Made by a program: the position numbers and the translations under genes
Shown here: positions 1-12,017 of the stretch, piece by piece
Position numbering within the stretch: the stretch's first letter is position 1
Layout: the number at the start of each line of letters is the position of its first letter
Notes under the pieces: generated by a model
Seen by the model: only the letters and a program-made list of their open reading frames with translations
What the model was told of the DNA's origin: nothing
The model's database searches: none
NCBI GenBank assembly: GCA_018257865.1
Contig: JAEUBA010000044.1
Location: 186,001 to 250,000 of the forward strand
Length of the DNA stretch: 64,000 nt
Direction: 5' to 3'
From: Stereocaulon alpinum
Taxonomy: Eukaryota > Ascomycota > Lecanoromycetes > Lecanorales > Stereocaulaceae

Positions 1-2529
1 ATAGACCTCGCCTTCCTTCAGGTGCCCAGTCTCGTCCATAATACCTAAACAACGATTCTTAGCATCTTCCCAAAGATCCGCGTCCCGTTGAGGGGGTGAT
101 ACCGTATACTGTTACGCCTTTCTCAACCCGTATGCGAGTTCTATACTTGAGCTCTCGCAATTGGACCAGTACCGCCAGCTCGAGTGTATCACGCAGGAAA
201 TCGTCATTGGTGAAAGAGAACCCAAGGCTCCATAGCTTTCGGATGAGCCAGGGTAGACGTGCTGCCTTGCCAATGAAGTTACGCTCAAAAAAGCTCGCTG
301 CGTTAATCGCGGAGAGCGTGGTCATTCTGAGCTTTTCCACGGCATCTGCCTGCAGACGTAGAAAGGACTCGCCCGGTACGTAAAGGTCTTCCAGGATTTT
401 AATCATTTGTCGATTAAGGACCATAGGCAAGGTCCTAAGAGCTGAACCGCAGATCTCGATATCTGCAGCGTCGGTTCCTCCGAACTTGATCATTGATGGT
501 CTTAGACGAAGAACAGTCCCCTCGAGTCTAGAGTCGAGGGCAATAACACCTTTGGCACCTGTGTCACGTTGTGTAAGTTTTCATCAAACCTTCTGCAAAA
601 AATTAGCTTACCCTGAAATCTAATCTGTAGCACAGTAGGCTTCAATCCACGGGCCTGAGAGTATGTCTTCCAAATTTCCTGGAGCACAGCAAGCGAGCAG
701 GCCCCCACACCGTCACTGAAAGTTCTACCATTTCGCTCAACATCGGGCATGATGGAGAAAGCCTCTGGGGGAATCTTGACCGCGGTCAACGTTTGTGAAA
801 ATGCTTGTCCAATACGGGCCGCACACTTGGCTGGCGACCGTATAGAGCGAAAGTCGCCCAGGTCTTTGATCACAAAACGTGCATGGATTAATGAACCGTT
901 TAGCGTGAAAGGAGCCATGAACCAACAAGTCTGAGCACGAAGTGACGAGTGAGAGAAGCCCAGGAACTAGTCCAGAGAGTCAGTGGTCGCCATTTCCGTG
1001 ATTATGGTTTTCAAACTCACTTCATACGCACGACCAGCAATGTTGATGACTCCCTCGAGTATGTTCTTGAACCGCCCGTAATAGATTTCTTGCCCTGAAG
1101 TTTGACGATCCAGATAGAGAGATTGGCCATCCTCGTCGCAGAAAGACACAGAGAGGAAATAGTCCGCAAATGCCGAGTATTTGCGAAGCACGCGGTTCTT
1201 AGTCTCAAGTTCTGGACCGAAAAGGTAAATCCCCGTAGGTGTAGCCATTGCCTTATGGACGAGGGCCATATGGTCGTGTTGCTCTGCAAGATCGATCGAA
1301 TAGGTATCACCGCGGAGGATTGACTCTCGACTCTTGACCAGATATTCGGAAAGAGTCCGCACACTGAGGTCTGAAGCCTCTGTATCGGGACCTGCGAAGG
1401 GCAAATAGCCTGCTAAATTTCTTACCGCCTGGGCAACAGAGGCAACGTTCTGGCTTGGCTTCAAATGCCGATCCACGAATGCTAGCAATTCCACCACCTT
1501 TGATGGCTCAAGGTAACCGTTCTGGGCCAGTTTTTGCATCTGAAACTTTACTTCGAATGGCATATTGCCGTAAGTGTGCCCCGCCAAGAGAGTGTCTAGT
1601 CTCGTCATCTGGGTGACAAAAGGGATCGGGACAACAGTCGAAGTGTCCCAAGTGATACTCGCAGGAATCGCCGGAACATTCTTGAGGGCTCTTACCGCAT
1701 CAAGATCGTTGGCCTGGCTGAGCATGAATCTGTAACATAGGCAACTCGGCACGATGTCCCCGTGTCTTCCGCTCAATGCAGTGGTTCTTTGCCGAGTATA
1801 TGTGTTCCTCTTGGGTTGAAGCCCCATTTGCTGCATGAGTATCTCTACACCATTCGGTCCATAGAATTTAGGTGCTTCAGAGAGCGCAAAAGTCAATGAA
1901 GGCTTCGATTTCGGGCCAATTGTGAAGGACTGAACACTATCGTACGGAACTTCGATCTGATTTGCGAGAGATTCTGGGGTTCCTGGCCCTAACTTGATGA
2001 ACAACATACGTTCTCCGAAGACCATTCTCCCCTGACGCGGTTCCTCGTAATGGTTTGCGAAAACTAGATCGTTGCCGCTGTAGGTCCATTGCCCGCACTT
2101 CAGCCACGAGATATCAAAAGCACGTTGGTCATCTTTTCTTTGGTTCGGGCCATTGACCTTAGGCGGAACGATGTTGGGTTTGCGAGACTGGCCTGCAGCG
2201 TATCTGTCACTCTCCTCCTTTTCGAGGGTCTTCAGGAGAAACTGATCTGGCGGCTTGTTACTTTGGCTGCAATTGACGGATCTACCCATGAATTGTAGCC
2301 TTTGCAGAGCTGAGGCATAGCCGCGAGCACCGGAGCCTGTCTGACCATAGATGCTAAGGAATTGGCGTGCTTTAGCGGTGTCGAGGATCGTTATCGTTGC
2401 AAGACCGCGGCTCTTGAGCTTCTGGCAATGGTATGTCTTAATGCCCAGGTTTGCGAGGACTTTTTGGAAGTAGCTGTTGATCTGCTTTTCACTGGCCTGA
2501 TCTGGCAGATTGCGGACGAAGACCTCCAT
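1..2529 (-). CDS. RNA-dependent RNA polymerase (QDE-1/Sad-1 family), 3' end beyond left edge
   Basis: Exons on the minus strand are 1021-2529, 612-966, 103-558 and 1-44 (continuing off the edge). Introns of 54, 53 and 58 bp keep frame, and 788 residues are visible. The first about 70 residues (MEVFVRNLPDQ...) form the RRM-like head of fungal RdRPs. Later family blocks include a stretch ending QTCWFMAPF, then IRSPAKCAARIGQAF, and LRPSMIKFGG across a splice junction. Enzymes of this family copy single-stranded RNA into double-stranded RNA for Dicer in quelling or meiotic silencing. The catalytic DxDGD motif should lie further downstream and is outside the window, so activity cannot be judged. 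The start is the ATG before the conserved VFVRNLP segment. Family assignment is secure; whether it is the quelling or the meiotic paralogue is not resolved. Confidence 0.93.
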
Positions 2530-3174
2530 ATTGGCTGATCAGGGTAGAAGAAGAAAGGATACAATGAGGGGAATTTCAGACAATTAAATATACTTGGAGC
2601 TACTAGAACGGAGAACGTGATCACGAATGGTGTTGAATGATGGGACTTGACCTGTGGACGTTGACATTGATGGATCCGGTTTCCTCATGAGCTGAGACAC
2701 GATCAGGAGTGAGGGTGGTCCCGGTCCGTCAAGGCAAGTCGCGAAAGGCCTAGGGGACGCTATATTGAATTTGTAGGACAGGCTCAAAGCCTTATCAGTT
2801 CCTCCTTTGAGGGCATTAACGCCGTAGACGTGAGAGGTCGCTGCTCTTGATGATGTTGATCCAGAGAGTAGTTAGGTGGGGAATGGAACTCAACTGCAGC
2901 CTCAGCAGTGGGGGAGGCTGCTCCCGCGCTTGTACCGCGCTAGTAAGAACTAGGCCCCAGAAGGTCAAGTTTCCCTTCTGTTGCTTGTACAGAGCAGAAG
3001 ATTCAATGAATAGCCATGCATCCCAGACATTCATCAAGATACCGATATTCGTATTTCCTTTTCACGTTCTATCAAATCCCATGTACACGCAGTTGTACTT
3101 CCAATCCCCAAGGCCGTAACTTCCAAATGCTTCCAAACGCCCCGTCACGAAAAGGCGTGGGCATTAAAGACTTC
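2530..3174. other. Intergenic, upstream of the RdRP gene
   Basis: This is the presumed RdRP promoter and the 3' flank of the glycine-zipper gene. Only short unconvincing reading frames are present, and I see nothing specific. Confidence 0.5.
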
Positions 3175-3926
3175 CTAATACCTCCCCCCGCCATAATTGC
3201 TTCCGCCCCAGCTGCTTCCTCCCTGGCTGCCATGATGGCTACCATGATGGTGTCCACCACCCCCACCCCCACTGCCACTGCTACTCCACTTGTTCTTCGC
3301 CGCATCCTCCAGCTTGCTCCCTGCTATCGCACCGCCGATCATGCCCAAGATGGAATGCCCACCCATCTGCTTGCCAGCGTAACGACCAGCTAGTCCGCCA
3401 CCGATAGCTCCCATAATGCCGCGCTCGCCTTCTGGGGCGTTAGGATCGTAAGGAGCGTTGGGGTCTGCGGGTGGCATGTTGGGATCGTGATAGCCCTGCT
3501 GTTGCTGATGTTGAGGTGGGTACTGATTAGGGTCTTGGCCGTAGGCAGGCTGTTGGCCGTATTGTTGACCTGGTTGTGGGGATGGGCCACCGTAGCCACC
3601 ACTTCTCGGGTCTTGGGGAGGTGGGTTACCGCTTCGAACTACGTTAGCTGAGGGCTAGGATGGAGGTGGTGCGTGACATACTAGTATCCTGAATGGCCTT
3701 GTGGATTGCTGGAGTCGTAGGCTCCGTATTGACCGCCTTGCTGGCCGTGCTGGAAGCCTCCTGCCTGTGGAGGTCCAAAAGAGTTTGTGCGATGTGGTGG
3801 TCCGTAGCCTTGAGACTCGCCGTATTGAGGAGCTGGTGGTGGATACCCTTGCTGGTGCCCGTATTGAGGCTGTTGTGGCGGGTACTGGCCGTAATTCTGA
3901 CCGTACTGGTTGTATGGGTCTGACAT
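3175..3926 (-). CDS. Glycine-zipper protein with Q/G/Y/P-rich N-terminus
   Basis: Exons are 3682-3926 and 3175-3631. The 50-bp intron (GTATGT...GCTAAC...AAG) gives 233 residues in frame. The chosen acceptor is the one that avoids an immediate stop, although an earlier AG exists. Residues 1 to about 150 are low complexity, rich in Q, G, Y and P (MSDPYNQYGQNYGQ...). A glycine zipper follows at roughly 160-195, with GxxxG-type spacing (GAIGGGLAGRYAGKQMGG and GMIGGAIAGS), resembling the glycine-zipper 2TM family. The tail is rich in Gly, Ser and His. Glycine zippers pack helices in membranes or assemblies, and the head is prion-like in composition. The function is unknown. It could be a membrane-associated stress or condensate protein, but that is a guess. 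Confidence 0.75.
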
Positions 3927-5656
3927 GTTGGCTGTGAAAGCAATGTTCTATTGATGAACTTGGTTCAACAGAAACTTGATGGATGTTATCGTTCTCGACG
4001 GATGGTTGGAATATGAGAAGATGATGGAGAGGATGAGGTGTACATCTAATAAGGTACCCCGCCCCGGGAGCCCGCGCGGCGGGGGCGGAGTCGCGGGCAA
4101 ACTTCGGCAACGCCACTCACGAAGGCGCAGTTGCTTCGCCTCAGCCACCTGTCAACAGACCTTGATGAGAAGGGCCCTTGACGAATCGGACGATTGCTAT
4201 TTTCAGTATCTCGGAGCATCTTGAAGATGATACTACTCTTAACCAGATATCAGCTGCCGGAAGATCAACTTACTGAAAGCATACGGCCCTCTTATCGTCC
4301 AGTACGGAGCAAGTCTGTTCGACTCTGCGAAATAGCTCGACCGAAAAGAGGTCAATTGAGGCTCTCAAGAATGCTTTCCGAGCGTACCAGGAGAATTGGT
4401 TCGGCTGACCTTATGCACGGAATTTCAACAATACTCTTGGAGGCCAAGTCCCCTGTCCGCTGCCAGGTATTACAAAGAAAATATTATTACTGGAAGCTTT
4501 GATTCCTTCTGACTGGGAGGTACAGCCGATCGGGCCCGTTCCCAAACTTAGTGAAATTGTTGATGTGTGAGATTGAATCAGGGATTGAAGTCTACAACGA
4601 ATACGTTGACTATGTGTCCTGCGTAACACCGGACTATGACCCGGCAATATGATACCATTATGCTTCTCGGCCTCGTATAAAATATGAACGTGAAGGTGAT
4701 TCGAGTTGAGCATCTGCAGAAAACCAGGGAAAGTCTTACGCAAGGATTCTAGGAAGCATACGACTTCCTACTATCGACCCCATATGATGGTCTGTTACAG
4801 GGGCTTTGAGACATGAGAAAGCACGTTTGGAATAAATGATAATTGGTTGAAAGAAGTGGCGACATATCGTTTCATAGGGTTCAGATCTGGAGGACTCGGG
4901 TACTGGATCCGAGCCAGGTTTAAGATACATAGAATTTTAAGCAGTTATCATGAGGCGGAGATAAATTGCTTGGTAAAGAGAAGACCTCTATGCCGAAGAA
5001 ACAGAATCGTAGGTGAAGATCCGACGTATCCAGTCCATTTTATCAAAAGATATTATATGATCATCACAATACATGTGTTATAGGATTTGTTGCCGCGAAT
5101 GTTTGGCCGCTCCATTGGACGCGTTCAATGAATACAACTTTGTGACTTAATTATCGAGGTACTTGGTCGTTTGCAATGCTGCAATAAACATTCGAGGCTT
5201 TAAGGTTGGAGCTGTTTGTGGAAGACATGCTATCAAACTTTGACTCGCTCAGAAGCCATCAGCTACAAATTGGGACCATCTCATCCAATAACGCTCGGTA
5301 GCCGTGGGAACTACCGGGACCGATGAGTGCTGACTATGTCTGTGGCGGACCTACGCCGATACCGATGGACCAAATGGCTAGTTGAACGGAAATGCTGATG
5401 AAGCAGATAGTCTTCATCGCTCCGAAGGCGGTTGTGGCGTTTGTCATTCACAGTAGATGGAGGGGAAACCAGTTAGCTTTCTATTGAAAATACTGGTACA
5501 GTACTGATCGAATAGAAAGGAGAGTTCTGACACCAGTGGATGGAGGTTTCGTATGATAGATGACATAGTGGACTAAGATATTTTCCCAACCCAGGTGTTC
5601 ACATGTATCCTGTGATTACTGATCCCATTATTCATTGCAGGTGATTTTCTAATGGT
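3927..5656. other. Gene-poor 1.7 kb with a decayed coding-like stretch
   Basis: No intact gene was found. Around 4215-4555 (+) several short frames read like protein but are broken by stops, for example SIEALKNAFRAYQENWFG and, in a different frame, PCPLPGITKKILLLEALIPS. This could be a degraded gene. The remainder holds no recognisable feature. Confidence 0.35.
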
Positions 5657-6463
5657 CTATGACGTGTTCTTGAACCCGGAGTTCGTCTGTTGTTGCGCAA
5701 GCTGTGTGGTCGATATAGGGCTGTCAACCGGCATGTTGATGATTACCCTGGGAAGTGCTCGACGAACTTTTTCGAGTGGGCGTAGTAGAACGGGGATGTC
5801 GTGTCTTGGTGGACTAGCATATGCCACAATTTCATCAAATGCGCAAGACGAGTACCAGGAGATATTGATTCTTCGAAGCTGAGGTAGCTCACAGAATACA
5901 TCGCAAATGTCAGTCACAGCTGCTTGGAGGCCCCCGCGATTGCCTAGGAAGGTATCCCAGTCCCGCGTCTCGCTTATTGGAGTGGTCTTGGACAACTCCC
6001 ACTGTGGCTCCGATCCAGTAGTGGAGCTACTCAGGACGTATCCATGCCAGAAGATTGCAAGGTCGATGCACTGGATCCGACGTAAAGACTCTTTGCCCCA
6101 TACTTGTACATCGCTCGCAAGTATACCTCCGTCATCCGTTAGCATTTGCCTCGGAAAGCAGCTGCAGGTAGGCCAGCGGAAGATTGTAAAAGCAAACTCT
6201 GTTTGGGAGTAGAGAATATATACAGCTTCACTGTATATCTGACGATTCGTGAACAGAAGGGCTTGGGACTTAGGTTGGTCAGTGGAGTAGCTAGCTGATG
6301 TGCGAGAAGTGGGCACTGTGCCTGACGGAAGTACGTGGCCATAGATTCGGTTGCGAATCTCAGGCGGTAGGTTGAAGAAGTGGCATGGCGATGCCTTCAC
6401 TCTTGTCCTTGTCGGTGCCAGGACATTACGGCGGTGATCGCCCAATACTTGATGGGAGAACAT
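5657..6463 (-). CDS. 2EXR/F-box-like domain protein
   Basis: Intronless, 268 residues from the ATG at 6463, which has an A at -3 and follows a pyrimidine-rich leader. An in-frame ATG at 6544 would add 27 residues that do not look like the family. Near residue 30 the segment FFNLPPEIRNRIYGHVLP is the hallmark of the 2EXR/F-box-like proteins that are greatly expanded in ascomycetes. It is followed by the typical LLFTNRQIYSEAVYILYS block. Members are usually uncharacterised, and some resemble F-box substrate adaptors. No second domain or membrane segment is visible. The gene stands alone between two long non-coding stretches. Confidence 0.75.
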   Translation of the reverse strand: MFSHQVLGDHRRNVLAPTRTRVKASPCHFFNLPPEIRNRIYGHVLPSGTVPTSRTSASYSTDQPKSQALLFTNRQIYSEAVYILYSQTEFAFTIFRWPTCSCFPRQMLTDDGGILASDVQVWGKESLRRIQCIDLAIFWHGYVLSSSTTGSEPQWELSKTTPISETRDWDTFLGNRGGLQAAVTDICDVFCELPQLRRINISWYSSCAFDEIVAYASPPRHDIPVLLRPLEKVRRALPRVIINMPVDSPISTTQLAQQQTNSGFKNTS

Positions 6464-7634
6464 GTTGAATATTGCGGATACAGAGAGGAAATTGAGTTGC
6501 TGGAGTTCTAGATTGAAAGGGCACGAATGAAATCTAATAAACATATGAGGTGGGAAGTTCTCAATCGTGGAAACTAGCGAAGCCAAATGGAAAAGTCAAG
6601 CATTTTCCGAACCAGGCAAATGTTAGTCAAAATCTCGCAAACCGTACGAAATTGTCAACCTCGATGTCCGCAGCCTACGAAGCCACATGTTTGCAGTTTA
6701 ATACTTAATTGTATTAGGTTCGATTCCTAATGGCGCTGGTACAATGGTGTAGTGGTTTCGTATTTTTCTCCACATGCGTGTTACGCTTAGTCGTCCTGGA
6801 ATCAAAAGGTTGTCGAAGAGCAAAGCGCCGAAGAATGGCCTACAGTATAATTTGTCATACTCGATAGGCAAAGGAGTAGAACTAAGGTAAGGTACGAATG
6901 GAGAATGGACAAAGCTTGCAGATGTATTGGCTAGTCAGCATAAAGGTTGCACAAAGGACATTATTATGACGTACAAAGCGGGTAAGGTAAATTTAGAAGC
7001 CGCCAAAGAACTTCACTGTCAGCCAATCATGTCCCGCTCCCTAGTTCCCCCACAGCCCCGAGAACGCCCCTAAGCTTTGATGTCAGTACTGAGTAGTGTT
7101 TCGCACTTGGGCCTTACACATCCACTCACTGGAGGTCGATGATGACCTTCTCTCAAAACAATTGGCAAAGAGCTGTCGCGAGTCGACAGCTTTTGTTTTG
7201 TACATTCTCTCCTTTCGGTCTTTGATAGATCGCTCCCACGCATTGCATGCGCTGGTCTTCGACGTGGCAACCCACCTCGCCGATCACTCCCATATTAATA
7301 TTCACCCTCACGTTCCTGGCACGGTTTTCTTCACACCAGTGGTCTTGACGGCATTAACACGTTCATTTTATCAAGTACCCGAACTCTTTGCCTAATGTAT
7401 ATCTGCCCGCCATATGGTTGCTGACCCGTGTGTCACGCCCACAATAAACAATCAAAGCGTTCAGGCGCCCTGAAGAACGAGCTGCTGACACTCTCCTGCC
7501 TTGTGCGACAACGATTCTTCGAGCCCTACCTACCACCCTCTAGTTTTCGACTCTAATTGCACTCAGCCTCTGCTTTTCAGTGTAGGGGCACCAATCTCAC
7601 TTCTTCTCCCATTACAGCAACACTATCCGCAGCC
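6464..7634. other. Intergenic, divergent promoter region
   Basis: This lies between the minus-strand 2EXR gene and the plus-strand GPI-type gene. It contains a perfect tRNA-like T-arm hairpin at about 6713-6733 (stem ATTAGG/CCTAAT around TTCGATT) without the rest of a tRNA. Nothing else was recognised. Confidence 0.4.
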
Positions 7635-8384
7635 ATGCGCAATCCAACAATGCTCCCTCTTACCCTCCTTACCATCGTCCTCCCCACTATCCACGCCATA
7701 ACACTCTCATCATTCCAAGCCATAGATGGCTTCTCGACCGCCTGCGTCAACGCCTACAACACTCCACTCTCGGGCTGCACAACTTCCGACTTCTCCAGTG
7801 GCCAATGCTCAACAACATGCATAACCTTTCTAGACTCATTGACGAATGTCTTGAATGCGGTATGTCAGGGGTCGAGCGCGTATCCCAATACGTTGGTAGG
7901 AGCGTTCTTCCAGGGCGAGGGGACTGCCACACTGTGCCCGAACGTTATCGGGCAAGAGTCCGGCGGTGGGAAAGGATCCGCACCGAGTGGCACGGATGGG
8001 CTGCAGTCATCAGCATCGCCCTATACCCAGAGCACTGTCAAAGCGACGACAAGTACGATCATTACTACCAGATCTATCAGTGCTTCGACGTCAAGTACTG
8101 CCAGCGTCGTAGCCACGACAACCTCTCAGGTAATCATAAGCGCCACTGTGATAACCAATACCCCACCACCTCCGTCGACGACCGCATCCTCTAAGTCGAC
8201 ATCCGCTACCTCAACACCCAGCTCCAGCTCCAGCGCATTGACCTCTAGCGGCAGTGGTGGCGGAGGAAATGGTGGAGGGACAATACTGGATGTGGGCTCT
8301 TCTTCGGCGTGTCATAATGCGAGGATAGAAGCTTGGGTATTGTTTCTGCTGGCAGGGTCAGCAGGACTGGTCTGGCTTCTATGA
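7635..8384 (+). CDS. Secreted Cys-containing protein with Ser/Thr stalk and GPI-type tail
   Basis: Intronless, 249 residues from the ATG at 7635. That start puts a hydrophobic signal peptide (LPLTLLTIVLPTIHA) at the N-terminus, while upstream in-frame starts do not. Residues about 20-110 carry several cysteines (CVNAYNTPLSGC, CSTTC, AVCQG) in a small extracellular domain. Residues about 115-220 are a Ser/Thr-rich, probably O-mannosylated stalk. The C-terminus has small residues (GSSSAC) followed by a hydrophobic tail (WVLFLLAGSAGLVWLL), as expected for GPI attachment. It is probably a cell-wall or plasma-membrane surface protein. The Cys pattern is not a CFEM domain that I can confirm, and the function is unknown. 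Confidence 0.8.
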   Translation: MRNPTMLPLTLLTIVLPTIHAITLSSFQAIDGFSTACVNAYNTPLSGCTTSDFSSGQCSTTCITFLDSLTNVLNAVCQGSSAYPNTLVGAFFQGEGTATLCPNVIGQESGGGKGSAPSGTDGLQSSASPYTQSTVKATTSTIITTRSISASTSSTASVVATTTSQVIISATVITNTPPPPSTTASSKSTSATSTPSSSSSALTSSGSGGGGNGGGTILDVGSSSACHNARIEAWVLFLLAGSAGLVWLL

Positions 8385-9398
8385 AAATACTACATTTCGA
8401 TATGTTGGTGGGCTATTCTACATACGAGAATGCGCTACGGCAATTGTGATGCAAATTCCTGCGAGCTATGTGTATTTCATGGCTTGCTGCATATTCTTTT
8501 CTAGCTCGGTGCATCTGTCAGCGAGGATAGACTATTGTTGTTTCCGATAATAAATACCATTGAGCGCAGCGTTTTCGAGAAATACATGCAATACAGGGGG
8601 ATCGAAGTAGGTATCCGACAAAACTTGGTTCTTTGATTCCAAGGGTTCTTGCTTGATTGTACTCTAGCTACAGGAAAGATTGCTCGATCATGGGATAGAT
8701 AGTAAATGTAATGATACGGACAAGCATTCGCTTCAATCTAGCCATGTGCCCAAGAGGAGCCTAACACTGGCAGCCCATAGAACAATGTTCACAATCACGA
8801 GCTTAGGAGTGGTCGACCATTTATACCATACTGTTGATAGGCCGTTGAACGGTGTGCCTCATGCAGGTCTGGCAGTTGGAGACGCGTCAGGGCACGCTTG
8901 CCGACGCTTTCGGAATAGGGCTGACTGGACGGCTTGGCACTCCCCGAAATTGGACTTCACCTCCTCCTTCTGGCTGCCCACCGACAGCTTAACCATCAGT
9001 GTATCCGGCTGTGTTCTGCTTGTGTGAGACCGGCGACAACATACAAAGGGTTGTAGAGTCTTGGGAGGTTGTTATTACTGCTTCGCGTTTACCCCAGGTT
9101 CAAGGCCCATCCCGTTCCCTATAGGAAGCATCCTTCTCCTAGGCGCCCGCATCTTCCTGCCTTGTGTGGCACCATTCTGCATGCCTACGCTGTGGTCACC
9201 TACCTGCCGCCGCCATCAGTAAATATAGAGGCTCACAGCGTCAACGTCCTCCCGAAGCTATATCAAGCTTGGGTGAATCCCCCCGAGGGACAGGACATTT
9301 ACTGGGACGACACATCTCAAACATTATTGCCCACCTCTGCCGGTTCACTGAGGTGTACCATGGTATGATCCGAAGGGAAACCTCATAAAGCCATCGAT
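8385..9398. other. Intergenic, upstream of STE50
   Basis: This holds the 3' flank of the GPI-type gene and the probable long promoter and leader of STE50. No gene or repeat was seen. Confidence 0.5.
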
Positions 9399-11084
9399 AT
9401 GGCGATACCCCCAGCCTACCATGCCGACTCCGATGCGGACGACGAGTACGAGCGGAGTGTCATGACCTCGCCTATACTACACACCGACGATGACACCTCA
9501 CCTACAGATTCCGACCCTCCCTCCACCGAGCCAACCCCTACTACGTTCGGTCATAACATAGACCCATCAAGACTCTCGCCTGGCAGTACTATTGTGGATT
9601 GGACAACAAGTCAATGCGCGGACTATATATCCAGCCTGGGACTACCACAATACTGCGATAAATTCTTCGGTGAGCTGGTGCTCAGTCTGTCCAGCATGAT
9701 ACAAGGGTCGCGGCTAATCATACATCTTCTGCAGAGAATGAGATCATTGGCGAAGCGTTGATAGCCTTACGGCATGAAGAGCTCAAGGAAATGGGTATCA
9801 TCAGCATTGGTCACAGGCTCACGATCCTCAAAGGAGTCTATGATGTCAAGATCAAACAGGAAATACCCATAGACTCGGATCACTGGATCCCACCTTGTGA
9901 GTTAGACAGTATATAAATCCTGCTAAGACATATTCTAATTGTGTACTTTAGCTGCCGACGCCGAAACACGAGATTCTACTGCCACAAAAGACGACATCTC
10001 GCGCATTATAGAGTCAATGCGGATGCGCGATATACGCATACAGGCAGCTGAATCCGAGCTACGGAAGATAACGGAGGAATATCGCAAGCTTCGAGATGAG
10101 CTGCTACCAATCTTCCGAATGGCAAAGGAACGACAGCCACTACCATACCACCCGAATAGTCACAGTCCTGATCATCCTGATGAAGGAACTTTGGTCTCGT
10201 CGCAGCTGCCAATCGAGCCAAAGAGCAGCGGGTTATCACGCAAGTTCTCCACCAAAAGGCTGTTCCTCGGCTCCACGCCGAAGAGCAGTTCCCCGACCCA
10301 CATACCCCAGTCCATACCAGAAGGAAGATCCATGGCTGATACGAACCTCGATCCTTCAGCAGCTGCCAACGCCGCCTCCAATCTCCTCACTGCCCAATCC
10401 ATGAGTGGTGGATCCCAGCCCTCAAATTCCCCGAACCAAGTGAATATTCCTTCACCCACATCACCCAACACCTACGCCAATCAGCCTACCCTACACCAAA
10501 GAACGTACCGAGGAGACCAACAGACGCCACAAACAGCACGGCAAATATACTCTCATGCCGAAGACGCATACTCATCATCCACTTCAACCTTTATCGCCGA
10601 GCGCGACCCCCGCAATCCTACACCGACTCCTGGCACGGGCTCACGATACGCACAGCAGCAACGGCCTCCACAGCAAGACGACCCTCCCCCCTCTGGTGGC
10701 AGCACCCACAACGCGCCCAGTGTCGAGATCTTCAAGTCTTTCCGTGTCAGCATGGAAGATCCCTGCGAGAAAGTCCTACCTGCCGCCCTCAAGAAGTACA
10801 ACATCAACGCCGACTGGAAGAACTATGCCCTCTACATTGTGTATGGAGATCAGGAGCGTTGTTTGGGCTTGAAAGAAAAGCCGCTTATATTGTTCAAGCA
10901 ACTGGATAAGGAGGGCAAGAAACCGATGTTCATGCTTAGGCGGCACGCCGCGCCTATGGAAGGGCATTCAGGTCCTAGTGGAGGAGGTGGCATGGGTGGG
11001 GGAGTAGGATATGACCCCAGTATGGGACTGGGAGGTGGCCGAGGCCATTCGAGCAGTATACAATTGCCCGGCGGTGTCTTATGA
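9399..11084 (+). CDS. STE50: Ste50-type SAM/RA adaptor protein
   Basis: Exons are 9399-9669, 9735-9896 and 9952-11084, with introns of 65 and 55 bp, giving 521 residues. A SAM domain spans about residues 65-131, from VDWTTSQCADYISSLGL to the GHRLTILKGVYDVK segment. The first intron falls inside this domain. A Ras-association domain spans about 402-476 (VEIFKSFRVSMEDPCEKVL... to PMFMLRRHA). The linker is rich in Pro, Ser and Thr with SP/TP sites, and the tail is Gly-rich. Ste50 homologues tether the MAPKKK Ste11 to Cdc42 or Opy2 at the membrane in the pheromone, filamentation and HOG pathways. The order SAM then RA is diagnostic. Confidence 0.95.
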
Positions 11085-11898
11085 ACATGGTCCTCAGAGC
11101 GGACCTTTTCCGGTAACAGCGTACCTTCGATTCGTTCTTTTCTATCTAGGGCCGGACCCAGGATGGGGACCTGGGATAGGGAGCATCTACTTGAGCCAGG
11201 CGAATCTCTCGGGGCGCTTTTTACGGGGGCTCTTTTACGACTTTGGGGCATTCGGTGCCTGTGATATCCGGCCGATGGGGCTGGAAGTCGTTTACTGTTT
11301 CTTCGAACTTTACTCTTTAGCAATTCCTGTAATTCACAATCGGAAAGATTGTAGACAGAGGGTCATATGCCCGATCATCTTAACGTCCGAGATAGGCACT
11401 ACAGCGCAGACAATCAGACGACGGCCCTTGAAGCCGGGCTGAGGATGCGAAATTCTACATTACACTTCAACATTCTCTTTACTTTACCTTGTGTCATCTG
11501 TGCATTATGCCTTCTGTCTCAAAACTGCTCTCCAGCCTTGTTATCGTACGTACGTATCTTTAGTGTCTGGAAGAACTTGTGTCTCGGTGTCATTCTCAAC
11601 AACTACTCCTCTGTCAACCACAATCACCCTTCTTCCCCCTCCCCCTCACCCTTTTCTTCCTTTCCCTTCCCCTCTTATAATCCTCCCCCTAGACCCTCCA
11701 CCACATCCACTCCTCCCATGCATCACCAACGACCTACGGTTGCGGTTGTTGTGGTTGTCGTTGTGGTTGGTGAGTTGTTCGTCAAGTGGGGTATAGGATT
11801 GAGGTTTGGGGTCTAGGGTTTGGGCGAGGGTGAGGGTGGGAGGCTTGCATTGTTCTAAGGGTAGCGCGGTATGATGTTGTAGGGATAGGTTGTGAGTT

Positions 11899-11933
11899 GG
11901 GGGGGTTAGGGAGAGGGGAATGGGGGGGAGGGG
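11899..11933 (+). other. Predicted G-quadruplex motif
   Basis: At least four runs of three to seven G are separated by 1-3 bases (seven G, TTA, three G, AGA, four G, AAT, seven G, A, four G). This satisfies the canonical G3+N1-7 rule. It lies in the intergenic G-rich block between STE50 and the CorA-like gene. Confidence 0.75.
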
Positions 11934-11989
11934 AGAGGATGTTGTGGGGATCAGATGGGAGGGATGTGGATGGGTATGGGGTATGGAAG

Positions 11990-12017
11990 TGGGAGTGAGA
12001 GTGAGAGTGAGAGTGGG
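11990..12017 (+). repeat. (GTGAGA)n microsatellite
   Basis: About four imperfect copies of a six-base GTGAGA/GTGGGA unit lie inside the G-rich intergenic block. Confidence 0.8.

Noticed and set aside
6705..6770. tRNA-like elements: box-B-like GGTTCGATTCC in a perfect T-arm hairpin, with a box-A-like TGGTGTAGTGG about 20 bp downstream
   Set aside because: The order is reversed for a normal tRNA, and the neighbouring sequence does not pair as an acceptor stem even as a permuted tRNA. It is probably chance or a tRNA relic.
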